Assembly: GCA_003009755.1 (NCBI GenBank)
Contig: PXUB01000001.1
Coordinates: 62,001 to 126,000, forward strand
Direction: 5' to 3'
DNA: 64,000 nucleotides
Source: Thermoplasmatales archaeon SW_10_69_26
Lineage (GTDB): Archaea > Thermoplasmatota > SW-10-69-26
The notes beneath the pieces were generated by a model. That model saw only the letters and a list, made by a program, of their open reading frames with translations. It did no database searches and was not told the DNA's origin. Every line of letters begins with the position of its first letter. The stretch's first letter is position 1. The translations under genes and the position numbers were made by a program. This document shows positions 1-8,550 of the stretch, piece by piece.

Positions 1-743
1 GCCGACAACCCCAGGTCCTGGTCGAGCAGGAACGGCATCGTGGTGAGGACGCCGCCGTAGAGGAGGACGAAGATCCCGAGCGCGGTCGCGTACAGGAGGG
101 CGGATTCGATGCCGCGCAGCGCTCGCAGGGCGCCGGTGATGTAGGACAGCCCGCCGACGGGGTCCTCGATCACCGGCTCCTCGAGGATCTCGAGGGCGAG
201 CAGGCCGACGGGCACGCCGACGAGGTACAGGGCGAAGGGCGCCCGCCAGTCGATCTCGGACAGCAGGCCGCCGACGAGCGGGTAGATGCCGGTCCCGATG
301 GAGAGCACGGCGCCGTTGAGGCCCATGATCGCGTTGCGTTGGCTGCCCTCGAAGGTGTCGCCGATGAGCGTGATCGCGAGCGTGATCAGCCCGGCAGCGG
401 CCGCCCCCTGCACGACGCGCAGCGCGACGACCGTCCACAGGCCCGGGGCCAGCAGGACCGCACCGCCGGCGACCCCGTAGACGACGAGGGACGGGATCAG
501 GACCGGGCGGCGGCCGTAGCGGTCGGCCAGGATGCCCACGACCGGCCCCATGAGGATGCCGGGCAGCGTGAACGCGGACAGGATCAGGCTGGCTTCGGCT
601 TCCGTGATGCCCAGGCTGTTGCGGATGGCCGGCAGAGCCGGGCTGATGAGCGAGACCCCCATGACGCCCATCAGCGTGCTGGCCAGGATGACCTGGACGG
701 TGGGCATGCGGACGGAGCCGAGCGTGCCCTCGTCGTTGGCCAC
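1..743 (-). CDS. MFS transporter, 3' end beyond the window
   Basis: The visible N-terminal 247 residues form a major facilitator permease of the drug:H+ antiporter kind. From the GTG at 743 there is a short acidic leader, then alternating hydrophobic helices and the hallmark loop between helices 2 and 3 (GILADRYGRRPVLIPS, about residues 70-85). A helix 4 with ALRVVQGAAAAG and a helix 5 motif-C-like stretch (LNGAVLSIGTGIYPLVGG) follow. At least seven helices are visible; the rest lies left of base 1. The substrate cannot be inferred. It is not linked to a neighbouring gene; the next 555 bp are non-coding. Confidence 0.85.
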   Translation of the reverse strand, partial: MANDEGTLGSVRMPTVQVILASTLMGVMGVSLISPALPAIRNSLGITEAEASLILSAFTLPGILMGPVVGILADRYGRRPVLIPSLVVYGVAGGAVLLAPGLWTVVALRVVQGAAAAGLITLAITLIGDTFEGSQRNAIMGLNGAVLSIGTGIYPLVGGLLSEIDWRAPFALYLVGVPVGLLALEILEEPVIEDPVGGLSYITGALRALRGIESALLYATALGIFVLLYGGVLTTMPFLLDQDLGLS

Positions 744-1298
744 GGCGCGGGGACAGCGGAGGTCCGGGAAAGGGGTTGTGCCCGGCCTCGGCAGGCGCGA
801 GCGTCAGCTGCTCTGTCCCACGTTCGCCTATCGTCCCGGCAGACGCGACGACGCGAGGGAGGTCGGCGACCGAAGGGTCAGCCGAGCTTCGGAGACCGCC
901 CATGTCCACCCGTCTCCGGATCTGCACGCCCTCGGCTATGCCCGCGGTCGGGCGTGCGCTCGGCAGAGCCCCCTCACTCCTCACCGCGAGCCCCATGACG
1001 GCCTGCCTCTGCCAATCGAACCGAGGTAGGATGGCCGCCTCACTGTGAAGACAGGACTGTCACTGCCATCGTGCCCCCAGGAAGCCCGGTCCTATCCGCG
1101 GAGAAGCGAGGGAGGTCGGCGACCGAAGGGTCGGACCGAGGCAGGACGCCCGCGTCCACCATGGAACCTGAGCTGCCGCTGACAAGGAGCTCGAAGCAGG
1201 CATCCCGGCGGGATGCCGATGCAGAGCGACGCCGTCAGCGTGGCCTGCTCAGGGCAGCCTGCCGACGGGAGACCCTGAGGGAGCCGACCTTCCCCGAG
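744..1298. other. Non-coding stretch with a 27-bp exact repeat
   Basis: No convincing gene is visible; the open frames here show no protein-like composition. An exact 27-bp direct repeat occurs at 853-879 and 1106-1132 (starts GCGAGGGAGGTCGG, ends CGAAGGGTC). A short inverted element lies near 1047-1066 (GACAGGACTGTC). The region probably holds the upstream signals of the MFS gene plus decayed repeats. Confidence 0.5.
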
Positions 1299-1595
1299 CT
1301 AGTACTGCCGCCACTTGTTCCCGCATTCGGCGCAGGTGAGGATGATGGTGGTGGGCTCGTCGGCTGCCCGCGTCTGTTCGGTCCGGTAGTAGGCGTCGCG
1401 CTCGCCGCACTCCTCGCATTCGTACTCGTCGGTCTTGGGGAGGGCGTGCGCGTGCTCGTCCTCGTCGACCATCGTGATCTCCTCGCCTTCCGAGGACTGG
1501 GAGACCTTCTGGCCCTCACCCTCGGTGCCGCAGTCGTCGCAGATGGGGCCCTCGGGTGACGGCTGCATCATGCTCCCGCATTCCGGACAAAGCAT
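1299..1595 (-). CDS. tfs: Transcription factor S (TFS), RNA polymerase transcript-cleavage factor
   Basis: This 98-residue protein rescues backtracked archaeal RNA polymerase by stimulating its cleavage activity through the secondary channel. Two zinc ribbons are visible: C3/C6/C19/C22 at the N terminus (Rpb9-like) and C60/C63/C88/C91 at the C terminus (TFIIS-like). The C-terminal ribbon carries the acidic tip D79-E80 needed for cleavage, within TRAADEPTT. The linker is unusually acidic. Length matches the family. A TATA-like GGCTTACATC (minus strand, around 1619-1628) sits about 28 bp upstream of the ATG, which fits a near-leaderless start. It diverges from the hydrolase gene at 1660. Confidence 0.95.
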   Translation of the reverse strand: MLCPECGSMMQPSPEGPICDDCGTEGEGQKVSQSSEGEEITMVDEDEHAHALPKTDEYECEECGERDAYYRTEQTRAADEPTTIILTCAECGNKWRQY

Positions 1596-1659
1596 CGGCC
1601 CCGCGGTAGCAGCCGGTGCGATGTAAGCCTTTTGCCGGGAGAGCTCGTCCGCGAGCCCG

Positions 1660-2511
1660 GTGCTCGTCGAGGCGTTGCGAGGCTCGATCCGCGTCCTCTA
1701 CCACGTGCTCGATGGCCGACCCTTCGAGCACGCGAGGGACACGGCCACGGTGCGCGGGTTCGTCTTCGAGCCGGACGCCGAGGCCGAGCGGACGGTCGCG
1801 TTCGTGCACGGGCTCGGGGACGCCTCGACGACGTGGCTGCGTCAGGTGCGAGGCCTGCGCCAGGATGCGCGGTTGGTGCTGGTGGACCTGCCGCCGTTCG
1901 GGCGCTCCAAGCTGGCGGACGGTTACGCGCTGGGCCCCGACGAGCACGCCCGGCTGTTGGCGCCGATCGTCGCCGAGCACGCCGTGGGTCCGACGACCGT
2001 CGTCGGGCAGAGCATGGGCGGCTGGGTCACGCAGTGGTTGTTGCACGAGCGTCCGGACCTGGCCGACGCGGCGCTTTTGGTGGCCCCGGCCGGCACCCGC
2101 CTGGAGGGCTCCTACGACGCGGTCGGCCTCATGACGCCCCACGATGCGGAGGGCGCGCGGCGCTATCTGGAGGCGGTCTGGCACGAGGTCCCGCTGGCGG
2201 CGCCGGCGGTGCTGGACCACATGTTGGAGCGGATGCACGACCCGGTCGTGCGCGGTTTCCTCGCCGAGACCGAGCACCGCCACACCGTGCCCGAGGAGGC
2301 GCTGGCCGCCATCGACGTGCCGACGTTGGCTCTGTGGGGCAGCGACGACGGGCTGCTGGATGGCCGCACGCCGGCCTACCTCGCCCGGCAGTGGGGCGGG
2401 CCCTTCGAGCGCACCTACCTGGCTCGCGCCGGCCACATGATCCACCAGGAGCGACCCCAGGCGGTCGAGGCCGCGGTCCGCCGCATGATGCGGGTCGCCG
2501 AGCAGGTGTGA
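1660..2511 (+). CDS. Alpha/beta-fold hydrolase
   Basis: A cytoplasmic alpha/beta hydrolase of 283 residues, substrate unknown. The oxyanion-hole HG lies at residues 50-51 (VHGLGDASTTW), the nucleophile elbow GQSMGG places the catalytic serine at S118, an acid is expected at D229 or D230 (WGSDDG), and the catalytic histidine is H259 (AGHMIHQE). The triad is therefore intact and in canonical order. The GTG start at 1660 gives a complete fold; the gene is divergent from tfs with 64 bp between starts. The best guess within the family is an esterase or a C-C hydrolase. Confidence 0.85.
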   Translation: MLVEALRGSIRVLYHVLDGRPFEHARDTATVRGFVFEPDAEAERTVAFVHGLGDASTTWLRQVRGLRQDARLVLVDLPPFGRSKLADGYALGPDEHARLLAPIVAEHAVGPTTVVGQSMGGWVTQWLLHERPDLADAALLVAPAGTRLEGSYDAVGLMTPHDAEGARRYLEAVWHEVPLAAPAVLDHMLERMHDPVVRGFLAETEHRHTVPEEALAAIDVPTLALWGSDDGLLDGRTPAYLARQWGGPFERTYLARAGHMIHQERPQAVEAAVRRMMRVAEQV

Positions 2512-2551
2512 GAGCCCTGTCAGCCTGCCGGCGTTCCAGGTGCAACGCGGC

Positions 2552-2566
2552 CCCTTCCTTTTTCAA
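2552..2566 (+). promoter_or_regulatory. Probable TATA region of the PCNA gene
   Basis: A T-rich stretch (CCTTCCTTTTTCAAG) in otherwise GC-rich DNA lies about 35-40 bp before the PCNA ATG at 2597, a position suited to an archaeal TATA/BRE element. Assigned by position and composition only. Confidence 0.4.
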
Positions 2567-2596
2567 GGGAAGCTTCGATGGGTCTCGCGAACAGCC

Positions 2597-3334
2597 ATGT
2601 CCTTCAGGGCGGTATGCAAGGCCGACGTGGTCAAGTCGGTGATCGACAGCCTGTCCACACTCGTGGATGAGGCCAAGTTCCAGGTGGCGCCCGAAGGTCT
2701 CGAGGTCCTCGCTGTGGACGCGGCGCACGTCGCGATGATCGACCTCAGCCTCTCGAAGGCCGCGTTCAAGAACTTCGAGGCCGACGAGATGGAGCTGGGG
2801 ATCGACATCGACAAGCTCTCCGACGCGGTCCGGCTGGCCGGCGCCGACGACGAGGTCGAGATCGTGCTCGAGGACGAGGGCCTGCTGCGGCTCGAGATCG
2901 GGAACCTGACCCGCCGCATGAGCCTCGTCGACACCAGCGGCATGACGGACCCCAAGATCCCCGACCTCGAGCTGCCCGCGATGATCAAGATGCCCGGCGC
3001 CGAGCTCGATCGCGGCATCAAGGCGGCCGAGGGCATCAGCGACCACGTGGCCCTGCACGCCACCGCCGGCGGCTTCGAGCTCTCCGCCGAGGGGGACATG
3101 GACTCCGTGAACCTGAACCTCGAGAAGGACACCCTCCTGGAGCACCGCGCCAGCGAGGAGGTTCGCTCCCTGTTCTCGCTGGATTACTTCTCGAACATGG
3201 TCAAGGTCGCCAAGGACGCGGGCACGGTGCAGCTCCGCCTCGGCAACGACTACCCGGTCCGGCTGGGCTTCGAGTTCGCCGACGGCGAAGGCGAGGTCAC
3301 CTACCTGCTTGCCCCGCGCATCGAGAGCGCCTAG
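2597..3334 (+). CDS. pcn: DNA polymerase sliding clamp (PCNA)
   Basis: A 245-residue archaeal PCNA, the homotrimeric ring that tethers replicative polymerases, Fen1, ligase and RFC to DNA. Family signatures are clear: an N-terminal FRAVCKADVVKSVIDSL helix, LEVLAVDAAHVAMIDLSL near the centre of domain 1, the interdomain connector around residues 115-130 (DPKIPDLELPAMIKM), and a C-terminal PVRLGFEFADGEGEVTYLLAPRIES that supplies the last strand and the PIP-box docking face. Length is typical. The ATG at 2597 is chosen over upstream in-frame codons because it begins exactly where the family fold begins. Monocistronic. Confidence 0.96.
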   Translation: MSFRAVCKADVVKSVIDSLSTLVDEAKFQVAPEGLEVLAVDAAHVAMIDLSLSKAAFKNFEADEMELGIDIDKLSDAVRLAGADDEVEIVLEDEGLLRLEIGNLTRRMSLVDTSGMTDPKIPDLELPAMIKMPGAELDRGIKAAEGISDHVALHATAGGFELSAEGDMDSVNLNLEKDTLLEHRASEEVRSLFSLDYFSNMVKVAKDAGTVQLRLGNDYPVRLGFEFADGEGEVTYLLAPRIESA

Positions 3335-3415
3335 ACCGCCGGACTCACCGGGCCTACCATCTCGCGGCCCTCTGAGCGTGTCGAGATCGAGGAGGCCGAA
3401 GCAGGAAACTCCCTG

Positions 3416-3532
3416 CGGGTTGTCGATGGACACTGCCCGAAGCAGAGATTCGGGCGTGCCTGCGATCGCCCGGACGGGCGAGATCTCACAGGCCGACGAC
3501 GGCCGAGCACCGGTCGGCAACGCAGACCGGCC
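3416..3532. repeat. Dispersed repeat, copy 1 (partner at 16603-16717, inverted)
   Basis: About 115 bp here align, at roughly 75-80 percent by eye, to the reverse complement of 16603-16717. Conserved blocks include GGGTTGTCGA, GATCGCCCG followed by CGGGCGAGATCTCAC, and CGGCCGAGCA. Both copies lie in non-coding DNA. The nature of the repeat is unknown. Confidence 0.6.
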
Positions 3533-3596
3533 CCGACGACTCGTGAGGCCGGAAGGCTCTTGAGGAAGCCGTCGCCTCTCCGTGTGAGGCTGTTCC

Positions 3597-5618
3597 ATGG
3601 TGAGGCGAGCTGCCGTCATCCTCTGCGCGCTGCTGACGATCGTTCCCTCGTTTGCCACCGTCCCTGGGAGTGCCCAGGCCGTCGAGGACCCGCCGGTCGG
3701 CGACGTCTTCGAGGCCGGTGCGGGCGAGGCCGAGATCACGCCCCCGATCGGGACGTCGATGTGGGGGTACACGGCTCGCGAGGGTCTGGTCTCCATCGGG
3801 GGCGACCTCTCCGAAAGCGAGTACCCGCGCTTCGTCGACCAGCGCGACGACGGCGCCGATCTCGACCTGTACGGGAAGACGTTCCTGAAGAGCGAGGGCG
3901 TGCACTCGCGCCTGTACAGCAAGGCGCACGTCTTCGACGACGGGGACACCCAGCTGGCGACCGCGTTCGTCGACCTCGGCGGCGTGCCCGGCGAGCTGCA
4001 CCAGGCCGTCGCCGACCGGCTGGCCGATCGAGGCATCCCCATCGATCGCTCCGAGCTTTTGATCAGCGCCTCGCACACCCACGGCGGACCCGGCGAGATC
4101 TTCCCCTACCAGGGGTACGCGCTGCTGGGGGGCGGCGAGCTCGATCCGCGCGTCTTCGGGCTCGTGGCCGACCAGATCACCGCCTCGGTCGTCGAGGCCT
4201 GGGAGGACAAGCAGCCCGCCGAGATCGCCGTCGGGCAGGTCGAGCTCGAGGACGCTACCACGAACCGCGCAGAGGCGGCCCACACCGAGGTCCACGACGA
4301 TCACGCCGGCGAGCCCCACGTCGACGAGACGGCGCGTGTGATCCGCGTGGACGCCAAGAGCGGCGAGCCGATCGGGATCGTCACCCAGTTCGCCGCCCAC
4401 GGGACCGTGGTCGGGGCCGACGACCTGTTCTTCACCGCCGACAACCAGGGCGTGGCCTACCGGCTGATCGAGCGCGGCGTGGCTGCACTCTCGCCGAGCG
4501 TGGACTCGACCGACGACGTGGTCGTCAGCTACCTCAACGGAGCCGAGGGCGACATCAGTCCCAACGGGAACGGCGACACGTTCTTCGCGCAGGTCGAGGA
4601 CGCCGGGCAGCGCCAGGCGGGCCCGATCCTGCAGGAGTGGCTGAGCCTCGACGGCGAGCTGACGAGCGACGTGGACCTCGACACGAGATCCACGTTCACC
4701 TGCTTTTGCGGGCAACAGGTCGACTACCGGGACGGCAGCGAGCGGTTGAGCCCGATCCCGATCCTCGGCGCCGGCGGCACCACGCCCGATCCGGTCCACG
4801 TCCCCGGGCACGGCAACAAGACGCCGCTGCTCGGCGGGCCGGGCCTGGTGCCCAACCTCGTGCGCCTGCAGGTGGTCGAGGTCTCGGCCGGCGAGGAAGA
4901 CCACCTGTTCGCCACGATGCCGGGCGAGCCCACGATGGCCGCCGGGCTCGCCATCGAGGAGGCCATCGCCAACCTCGACTCGGCCAGCGACGTCGACACG
5001 GTGGACGTCGTCGGCCTCGCCAACGACTACGTGTCGTACATGACGCGCGTGCCGGAGTACGAGGTCCAGGCCTACGAGGGCACGTTCACGCTGTACGGGC
5101 GGATGACGAACCCGATGTTCCGCCACACGCTCGTCGACGTGGCCGACAAGCTGTTGCGCGACGAGCCGGTGGACCCGGGATACGCGGGCCTCGTCGAGCA
5201 CCCGAACCTGCCCCTGACGTCCGTCGACCCGCTGTGTGAGCAGGCGGCCGACTCGCAGTGCGTGCCCACGGGTCAACCGCCGGCCCGAGTGCTGGCCCAG
5301 CCGGCCGACACCGCCACCGCGGGCGAGGTCGTCGAGTTTGCCTGGCTGGGCGGTCGGCCCGGCGTCGACCATCCGCTCGGCGAGCCGATGGTCGAGGTCG
5401 TCGACGACGAGGGCAACGTGCTCGTCGACGACGAGGGCTTCACGCTGCGTGTCTTCTACGACAAGGTCGAGGACGAGCACCGCTGGCGCGTCGAGTGGCC
5501 CGTCGACGAGACCACGCCCGAGGACACCTACACGATCCGGGTGGACGGCCAGTACGTCGACACGCCCGGCCACGTGGCCGCGTACAGCCACACCAGCCAG
5601 CCGGTCACCGTCTCGTAG
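3597..5618 (+). CDS. Secreted neutral/alkaline ceramidase-like protein
   Basis: A 673-residue exported protein. It begins with a Sec-type signal peptide (hydrophobic residues about 7-24, ending near SAQA), followed by a domain resembling the N-terminal catalytic domain of neutral/alkaline ceramidases: AGAGEAEITPPIG at the start, SHTHGGPGEIF (metal-binding histidines) near residue 160, and FAAHGTVVGADDL near residue 265. The family hydrolyses N-acyl sphingoid bases at a zinc site; the archaeal substrate is unknown and may be another lipid or amide. The last 130 residues look like a beta-sandwich of the ceramidase C-terminal type. Its stop directly abuts the next gene, so the two are probably co-transcribed. 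Confidence 0.85.
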   Translation: MVRRAAVILCALLTIVPSFATVPGSAQAVEDPPVGDVFEAGAGEAEITPPIGTSMWGYTAREGLVSIGGDLSESEYPRFVDQRDDGADLDLYGKTFLKSEGVHSRLYSKAHVFDDGDTQLATAFVDLGGVPGELHQAVADRLADRGIPIDRSELLISASHTHGGPGEIFPYQGYALLGGGELDPRVFGLVADQITASVVEAWEDKQPAEIAVGQVELEDATTNRAEAAHTEVHDDHAGEPHVDETARVIRVDAKSGEPIGIVTQFAAHGTVVGADDLFFTADNQGVAYRLIERGVAALSPSVDSTDDVVVSYLNGAEGDISPNGNGDTFFAQVEDAGQRQAGPILQEWLSLDGELTSDVDLDTRSTFTCFCGQQVDYRDGSERLSPIPILGAGGTTPDPVHVPGHGNKTPLLGGPGLVPNLVRLQVVEVSAGEEDHLFATMPGEPTMAAGLAIEEAIANLDSASDVDTVDVVGLANDYVSYMTRVPEYEVQAYEGTFTLYGRMTNPMFRHTLVDVADKLLRDEPVDPGYAGLVEHPNLPLTSVDPLCEQAADSQCVPTGQPPARVLAQPADTATAGEVVEFAWLGGRPGVDHPLGEPMVEVVDDEGNVLVDDEGFTLRVFYDKVEDEHRWRVEWPVDETTPEDTYTIRVDGQYVDTPGHVAAYSHTSQPVTVS

Positions 5619-6788
5619 GTGGAGCCCGTGCGCGAGACGCTGCTCGCCGTCCTCGTCGCCTCGCTCGTGGTCGTCTCGGCCACGCCCGCGGCCAGCCTAC
5701 CGACCGACGGGGCCGACGATCGGACCTGGCTGGCCGGCGACTGGCACGTGCACACCAACGCCAGCCACGACGCCTGCGCAGCCCACAACGTGCCGCGTCT
5801 GCTGTCGGACCCCAGCGACGGGTGCGGGGACGGCCCGCACACCCTCTCGGCCGACGGCGCCACCCGCATGCGCCAGGCCGAGGCCCGCGGGTTGGACTAC
5901 CTGAGGATCACCGACCACAACACACTGGGCGGCCCCCTCCACGCGCAGGCCAACTACGAGGGCCCGGTCACGCTCGTGCCGGGCTACGAGCACTCGCTGC
6001 CGGACGCCCACGCCGGCGTCTCGTCGCTGAACCTCCTCGACCGCGGCATCTTCGAGGACCCCAGCGAGGCGAGCGCGATCGACCCCTGGATCGACGCGGT
6101 GCAAGGCGAGCCCGGCGGCCACGTCACCGCCAACCACCCGTTCAGCGGTGGATCCAGCGCCTGGACCGAGGGCCACAGCGATCCGGCCGCGTGGGACGCG
6201 ATCGAGATCTGGAACATCCACTGGCTGTGGCGCGACGAGGTCACCAACGGCTTCACCGACGCCAGCAACAACGAAGAGACGCTGGACTTCTGGACCCATC
6301 TCTTGAACCAGGGCCACGAGCTGCCGATCGTGGGCGCCTCGGACAACCACTGGCTAGCCACGACCGCCGTCCAGGGACCCGGCCAACCGACGACCTGGGT
6401 CAAGGCCACCGAGGACACCCCAACCGCGATCCTCGAGGCCGCCCGCGAGGGCCGCACGTACGTCACGTGGGACCCCGTCGGGCCGCGGGTCGCGCTCACC
6501 GCCGAGGGCCCCTCGGGCGAGGCGATCGTCGGCGACCACGTCCCGACCGGTGAGGAGATTACCTTCCGCGCCGAGGTGACGGCCGGCGCCGGCGAGCGCA
6601 TCCGCTTCGTCTCCTGCAACGGCCTCGAGCACGAGAGCCCGCCTGGGGCTCCCGTCGCCGAGGTCACGCTCACATTCGCGGAGGATTGCTGGATGCGCGT
6701 GGATCTCGTGACGGTGGACGATCTCGGCGGCAGCGGGCCCGACGACCTCGTCTATCGGGCGATCACGAGCCCGGTGTACGTGGGGTAG
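5619..6788 (+). CDS. Secreted PHP-domain (CehA/McbA-like) metallohydrolase
   Basis: 389 residues with an N-terminal signal peptide ending around PAASLP. The PHP superfamily metal site is visible: GDWHVHTNASHD (residues about 43-54), LDYLRITDHNTLGG, an EHS motif in PGYEHSLPDAH, ANHPFSG, and GASDNHW near residue 246. This combination is typical of the CehA/McbA subgroup, which cleaves phosphoester or carbamate bonds with divalent metals. Its GTG follows the preceding TAG with no gap; a second GTG at 5628 is an alternative start. The pairing with a ceramidase-like enzyme suggests joint extracellular breakdown of a lipid or conjugate; that is inference. Confidence 0.8.
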   Translation: MEPVRETLLAVLVASLVVVSATPAASLPTDGADDRTWLAGDWHVHTNASHDACAAHNVPRLLSDPSDGCGDGPHTLSADGATRMRQAEARGLDYLRITDHNTLGGPLHAQANYEGPVTLVPGYEHSLPDAHAGVSSLNLLDRGIFEDPSEASAIDPWIDAVQGEPGGHVTANHPFSGGSSAWTEGHSDPAAWDAIEIWNIHWLWRDEVTNGFTDASNNEETLDFWTHLLNQGHELPIVGASDNHWLATTAVQGPGQPTTWVKATEDTPTAILEAAREGRTYVTWDPVGPRVALTAEGPSGEAIVGDHVPTGEEITFRAEVTAGAGERIRFVSCNGLEHESPPGAPVAEVTLTFAEDCWMRVDLVTVDDLGGSGPDDLVYRAITSPVYVG

Positions 6789-6860
6789 GCGAGCGCGGTT
6801 GCCGACGAACCGGGTGGACGAGGTCGAGCACAAGCCGGCTCGGTCACCGCCGGGCAGAGC

Positions 6861-6876
6861 AAGAACAAAAAGGAGA
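6861..6876 (-). terminator. Possible U-tract terminator
   Basis: Read on the minus strand, CTCCTTTTTGTTCTT follows the end of the FN3 surface-protein gene by about 50 bp. T-tracts are sufficient for archaeal termination, and this is the only T-rich run in the convergent gap 6789-6922. Confidence 0.4.
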
Positions 6877-6922
6877 GGGGCCGGCGGGGGTGCCGCTGCG
6901 GAGCCAGGTACCTCAGCGCCGC

Positions 6923-8053
6923 TCAGCCGCGGCGCACGCGAAGCGCCCCGACAGCGCCCACGCTACCGAGGGCCGCCATCGCGACCAGCGCCGGACTACC
7001 GAAGAACGGGATCGCCGTCACCTCAGCCGTCGGACAGTCCTCGGCCTCGCCGGCCTCGTTGGCCGCCGTGACCTCGTACGTGTACGTGGTCTCGGCCTCC
7101 GTCTCCGTGTCCGTGTAGCTGGTGGCGTTGACCTCGGCCACGTGCTGCATGTCGCCGTCCTCGGTGGCGCGGTAGACGTGGTAGCTGTCCGCGTCCGCGG
7201 AGGCGTTCCACGCGAGGGTCACGTCCTCGTTGCCGTGGGCTTGGGCGCGGAGGTTCTCCGGGCAGGCGGGAGTGTCGTCTTCCTGCTCCTCGACGAAGAC
7301 GGTCGCGTGGTCACAGGGGTAGCCGTAGTTGCGCGGTCCTTCGTTGAGCTGGGTCACGAAGTAGTGGTAGCCCTGGCCTTCCTCGACGGTTGTGTCGCGG
7401 TAGGAGGAGGCGTTCGGGTCCGGCCGCGCGATCTCCTGGAAGTCGCGCGTGCCCTCGGGGGCGCGCTCGACGATGTGCGTGTACTGGTGCTCGTCCTCGG
7501 AAGGCTCGCCGCTCCACTCGACGACGACGGTGCCGTTGTCCACGTGGGCCTCGACGGTGGACGGCGCCCGGCAGGCGTGCGGGTCGTCGCCCGGCAGCCA
7601 CCACTGGAAGTCCTCGCAGTGACTGTAGTCGACCTCGTGGATCTCGGTGCGGTGGTCCCCTTCCATGTAGGCTCGGAACCACTGCTCGCTCTCGCTGCCC
7701 GAGTGGTGGTGCCACTCGAAGGGCCCGGCCTCGAAGTCGTAGGTCCCGTTCTCGTTCTGGGTCCCGTTGACCTCGGTGAGCGTCATCCCGTGGATGTCAC
7801 GTCCGCCGGTGTCGTGGGTAATCCGGATGGTCGCATTCTCGTGGCTCATCCCGTGACCCTTCACCCAGAACTCGCATTGGAGATCGTCGGTGGGTGGCCC
7901 GTCCTCGCTGTCGTGGAACGTCACCTCCCCGTGTTCGTCGCTGGCGTGGGCGGCCCCGGTGTCGGCGATCGCGACCAGGCCTGCCAGGGCGGCGAGCGCG
8001 ATCAGGGTGAAGCCGGTGCCGCGGCGCAGCGTGCCGTTGTTTCGAGCGTTCAT
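6923..8053 (-). CDS. Secreted surface protein with two fibronectin type III domains and C-terminal anchor
   Basis: Starting at the ATG at 8053 the 376-residue product has a basic N region, a hydrophobic core (TLIALAALAGLVAIAD) and a likely cleavage after AHAS. A first domain of about 120 residues is unassigned. It is followed by two FN3-like repeats, one beginning near PSTVEAHVDNGTVVVEWSG and one near PENLRAQAHGNEDVTLAWNAS. The C terminus (FFGSPALVAMAALGSVGAVGALRVRRG) is a single hydrophobic anchor with a basic tail, as in archaeal surface proteins. An in-frame upstream extension to 8206 is rejected because it would precede the signal peptide. Role: cell-surface adhesion or binding, not known further. 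Confidence 0.8.
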   Translation of the reverse strand: MNARNNGTLRRGTGFTLIALAALAGLVAIADTGAAHASDEHGEVTFHDSEDGPPTDDLQCEFWVKGHGMSHENATIRITHDTGGRDIHGMTLTEVNGTQNENGTYDFEAGPFEWHHHSGSESEQWFRAYMEGDHRTEIHEVDYSHCEDFQWWLPGDDPHACRAPSTVEAHVDNGTVVVEWSGEPSEDEHQYTHIVERAPEGTRDFQEIARPDPNASSYRDTTVEEGQGYHYFVTQLNEGPRNYGYPCDHATVFVEEQEDDTPACPENLRAQAHGNEDVTLAWNASADADSYHVYRATEDGDMQHVAEVNATSYTDTETEAETTYTYEVTAANEAGEAEDCPTAEVTAIPFFGSPALVAMAALGSVGAVGALRVRRG

Positions 8054-8239
8054 CGTTTTCACCTGCACTTGAATCGTCCTTCGGCAGGTGGGATAAGGGA
8101 GCTGAGGGACACGACTCGGTGGGGCTTGCACGATGTTGAGAAGAAGGGGAAGATGGGACCCGGAGACGCCCTCAGGTGGGTGACCGTCATCGGACGGCCG
8201 GATCAAGCAGCCCAGAGAGAGGAGGGCTGGTTAAGGTGG

Positions 8240-8395
8240 TCAGTTCCACAGAGATGCGACGTCGACGTGGAGATTCCGGTCGTCTCCGTCCACGACGGCG
8301 TCGTTCGTGTAGCGGATCTCGAGGTTGTGATCTCCGCCAGATAGATCCACGGGCGTGGTGTAGGTTTGCCAGGTGTCGGTGAAGTGCTCAGCGCG
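8240..8395 (-). pseudogene. 3' remnant of a carbohydrate-binding-module-type gene
   Basis: On the minus strand an open stretch of about 50 codons ends at 8240. It reads ADHFTDTW-like sequence (VRAEHFTDTWQTYTTPVDL), then LSGGDHNLEIRYTND, then DDRNLHVDVASLWN and a stop. The pattern W-x-TY ... aG-H-x-L-x-I-x-Y-x-ND ... RNL-x-VD is that of the C-terminal half of calcium-dependent carbohydrate-binding modules. There is no start and no upstream continuation; the frame breaks at the 29-bp repeat at 8400-8428, as if the rest was deleted there. Confidence 0.55.
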
Positions 8396-8399
8396 GACC

Positions 8400-8428
8400 G
8401 GGACGAGCGGGTGGATCCGTCGATCCCG
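8400..8428. repeat. 29-bp exact repeat, copy 1 (copy 2 at 10936-10964)
   Basis: The 29 bases beginning GGGACGAGCGGGTGG and ending TCGATCCCG recur exactly at 10936-10964, with similarity extending about 12 bp upstream. Copy 1 lies at the break of the carbohydrate-binding-module remnant. Confidence 0.7.
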
Positions 8429-8454
8429 ACCCCGGAGGGGAGCCGGTTGGCCGG

Positions 8455-8550
8455 GACGGCGGGGTTGCCGTCGACGACCAGAACCGAGGCCAGTGGTTCG
8501 AGAAGGTTTAACACCTCGCGGCTGCCTGCGGCGCTCGGAGGCGGGAGGCC
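8455..8550 (+). promoter_or_regulatory. Promoter region duplicated upstream of both NosD-like genes
   Basis: The roughly 95 bp before the ATG at 8551 match the 95 bp before the paralogue at 15095 at more than 90 percent by eye. Both contain the TATA-like AAGGTTTAACA (8503-8513 here) about 40 bp from the ATG and a GGAGG-containing run (CTCGGAGGCGGGAGGCC) just before it. The conservation implies a recent duplication and common control. Confidence 0.6.
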
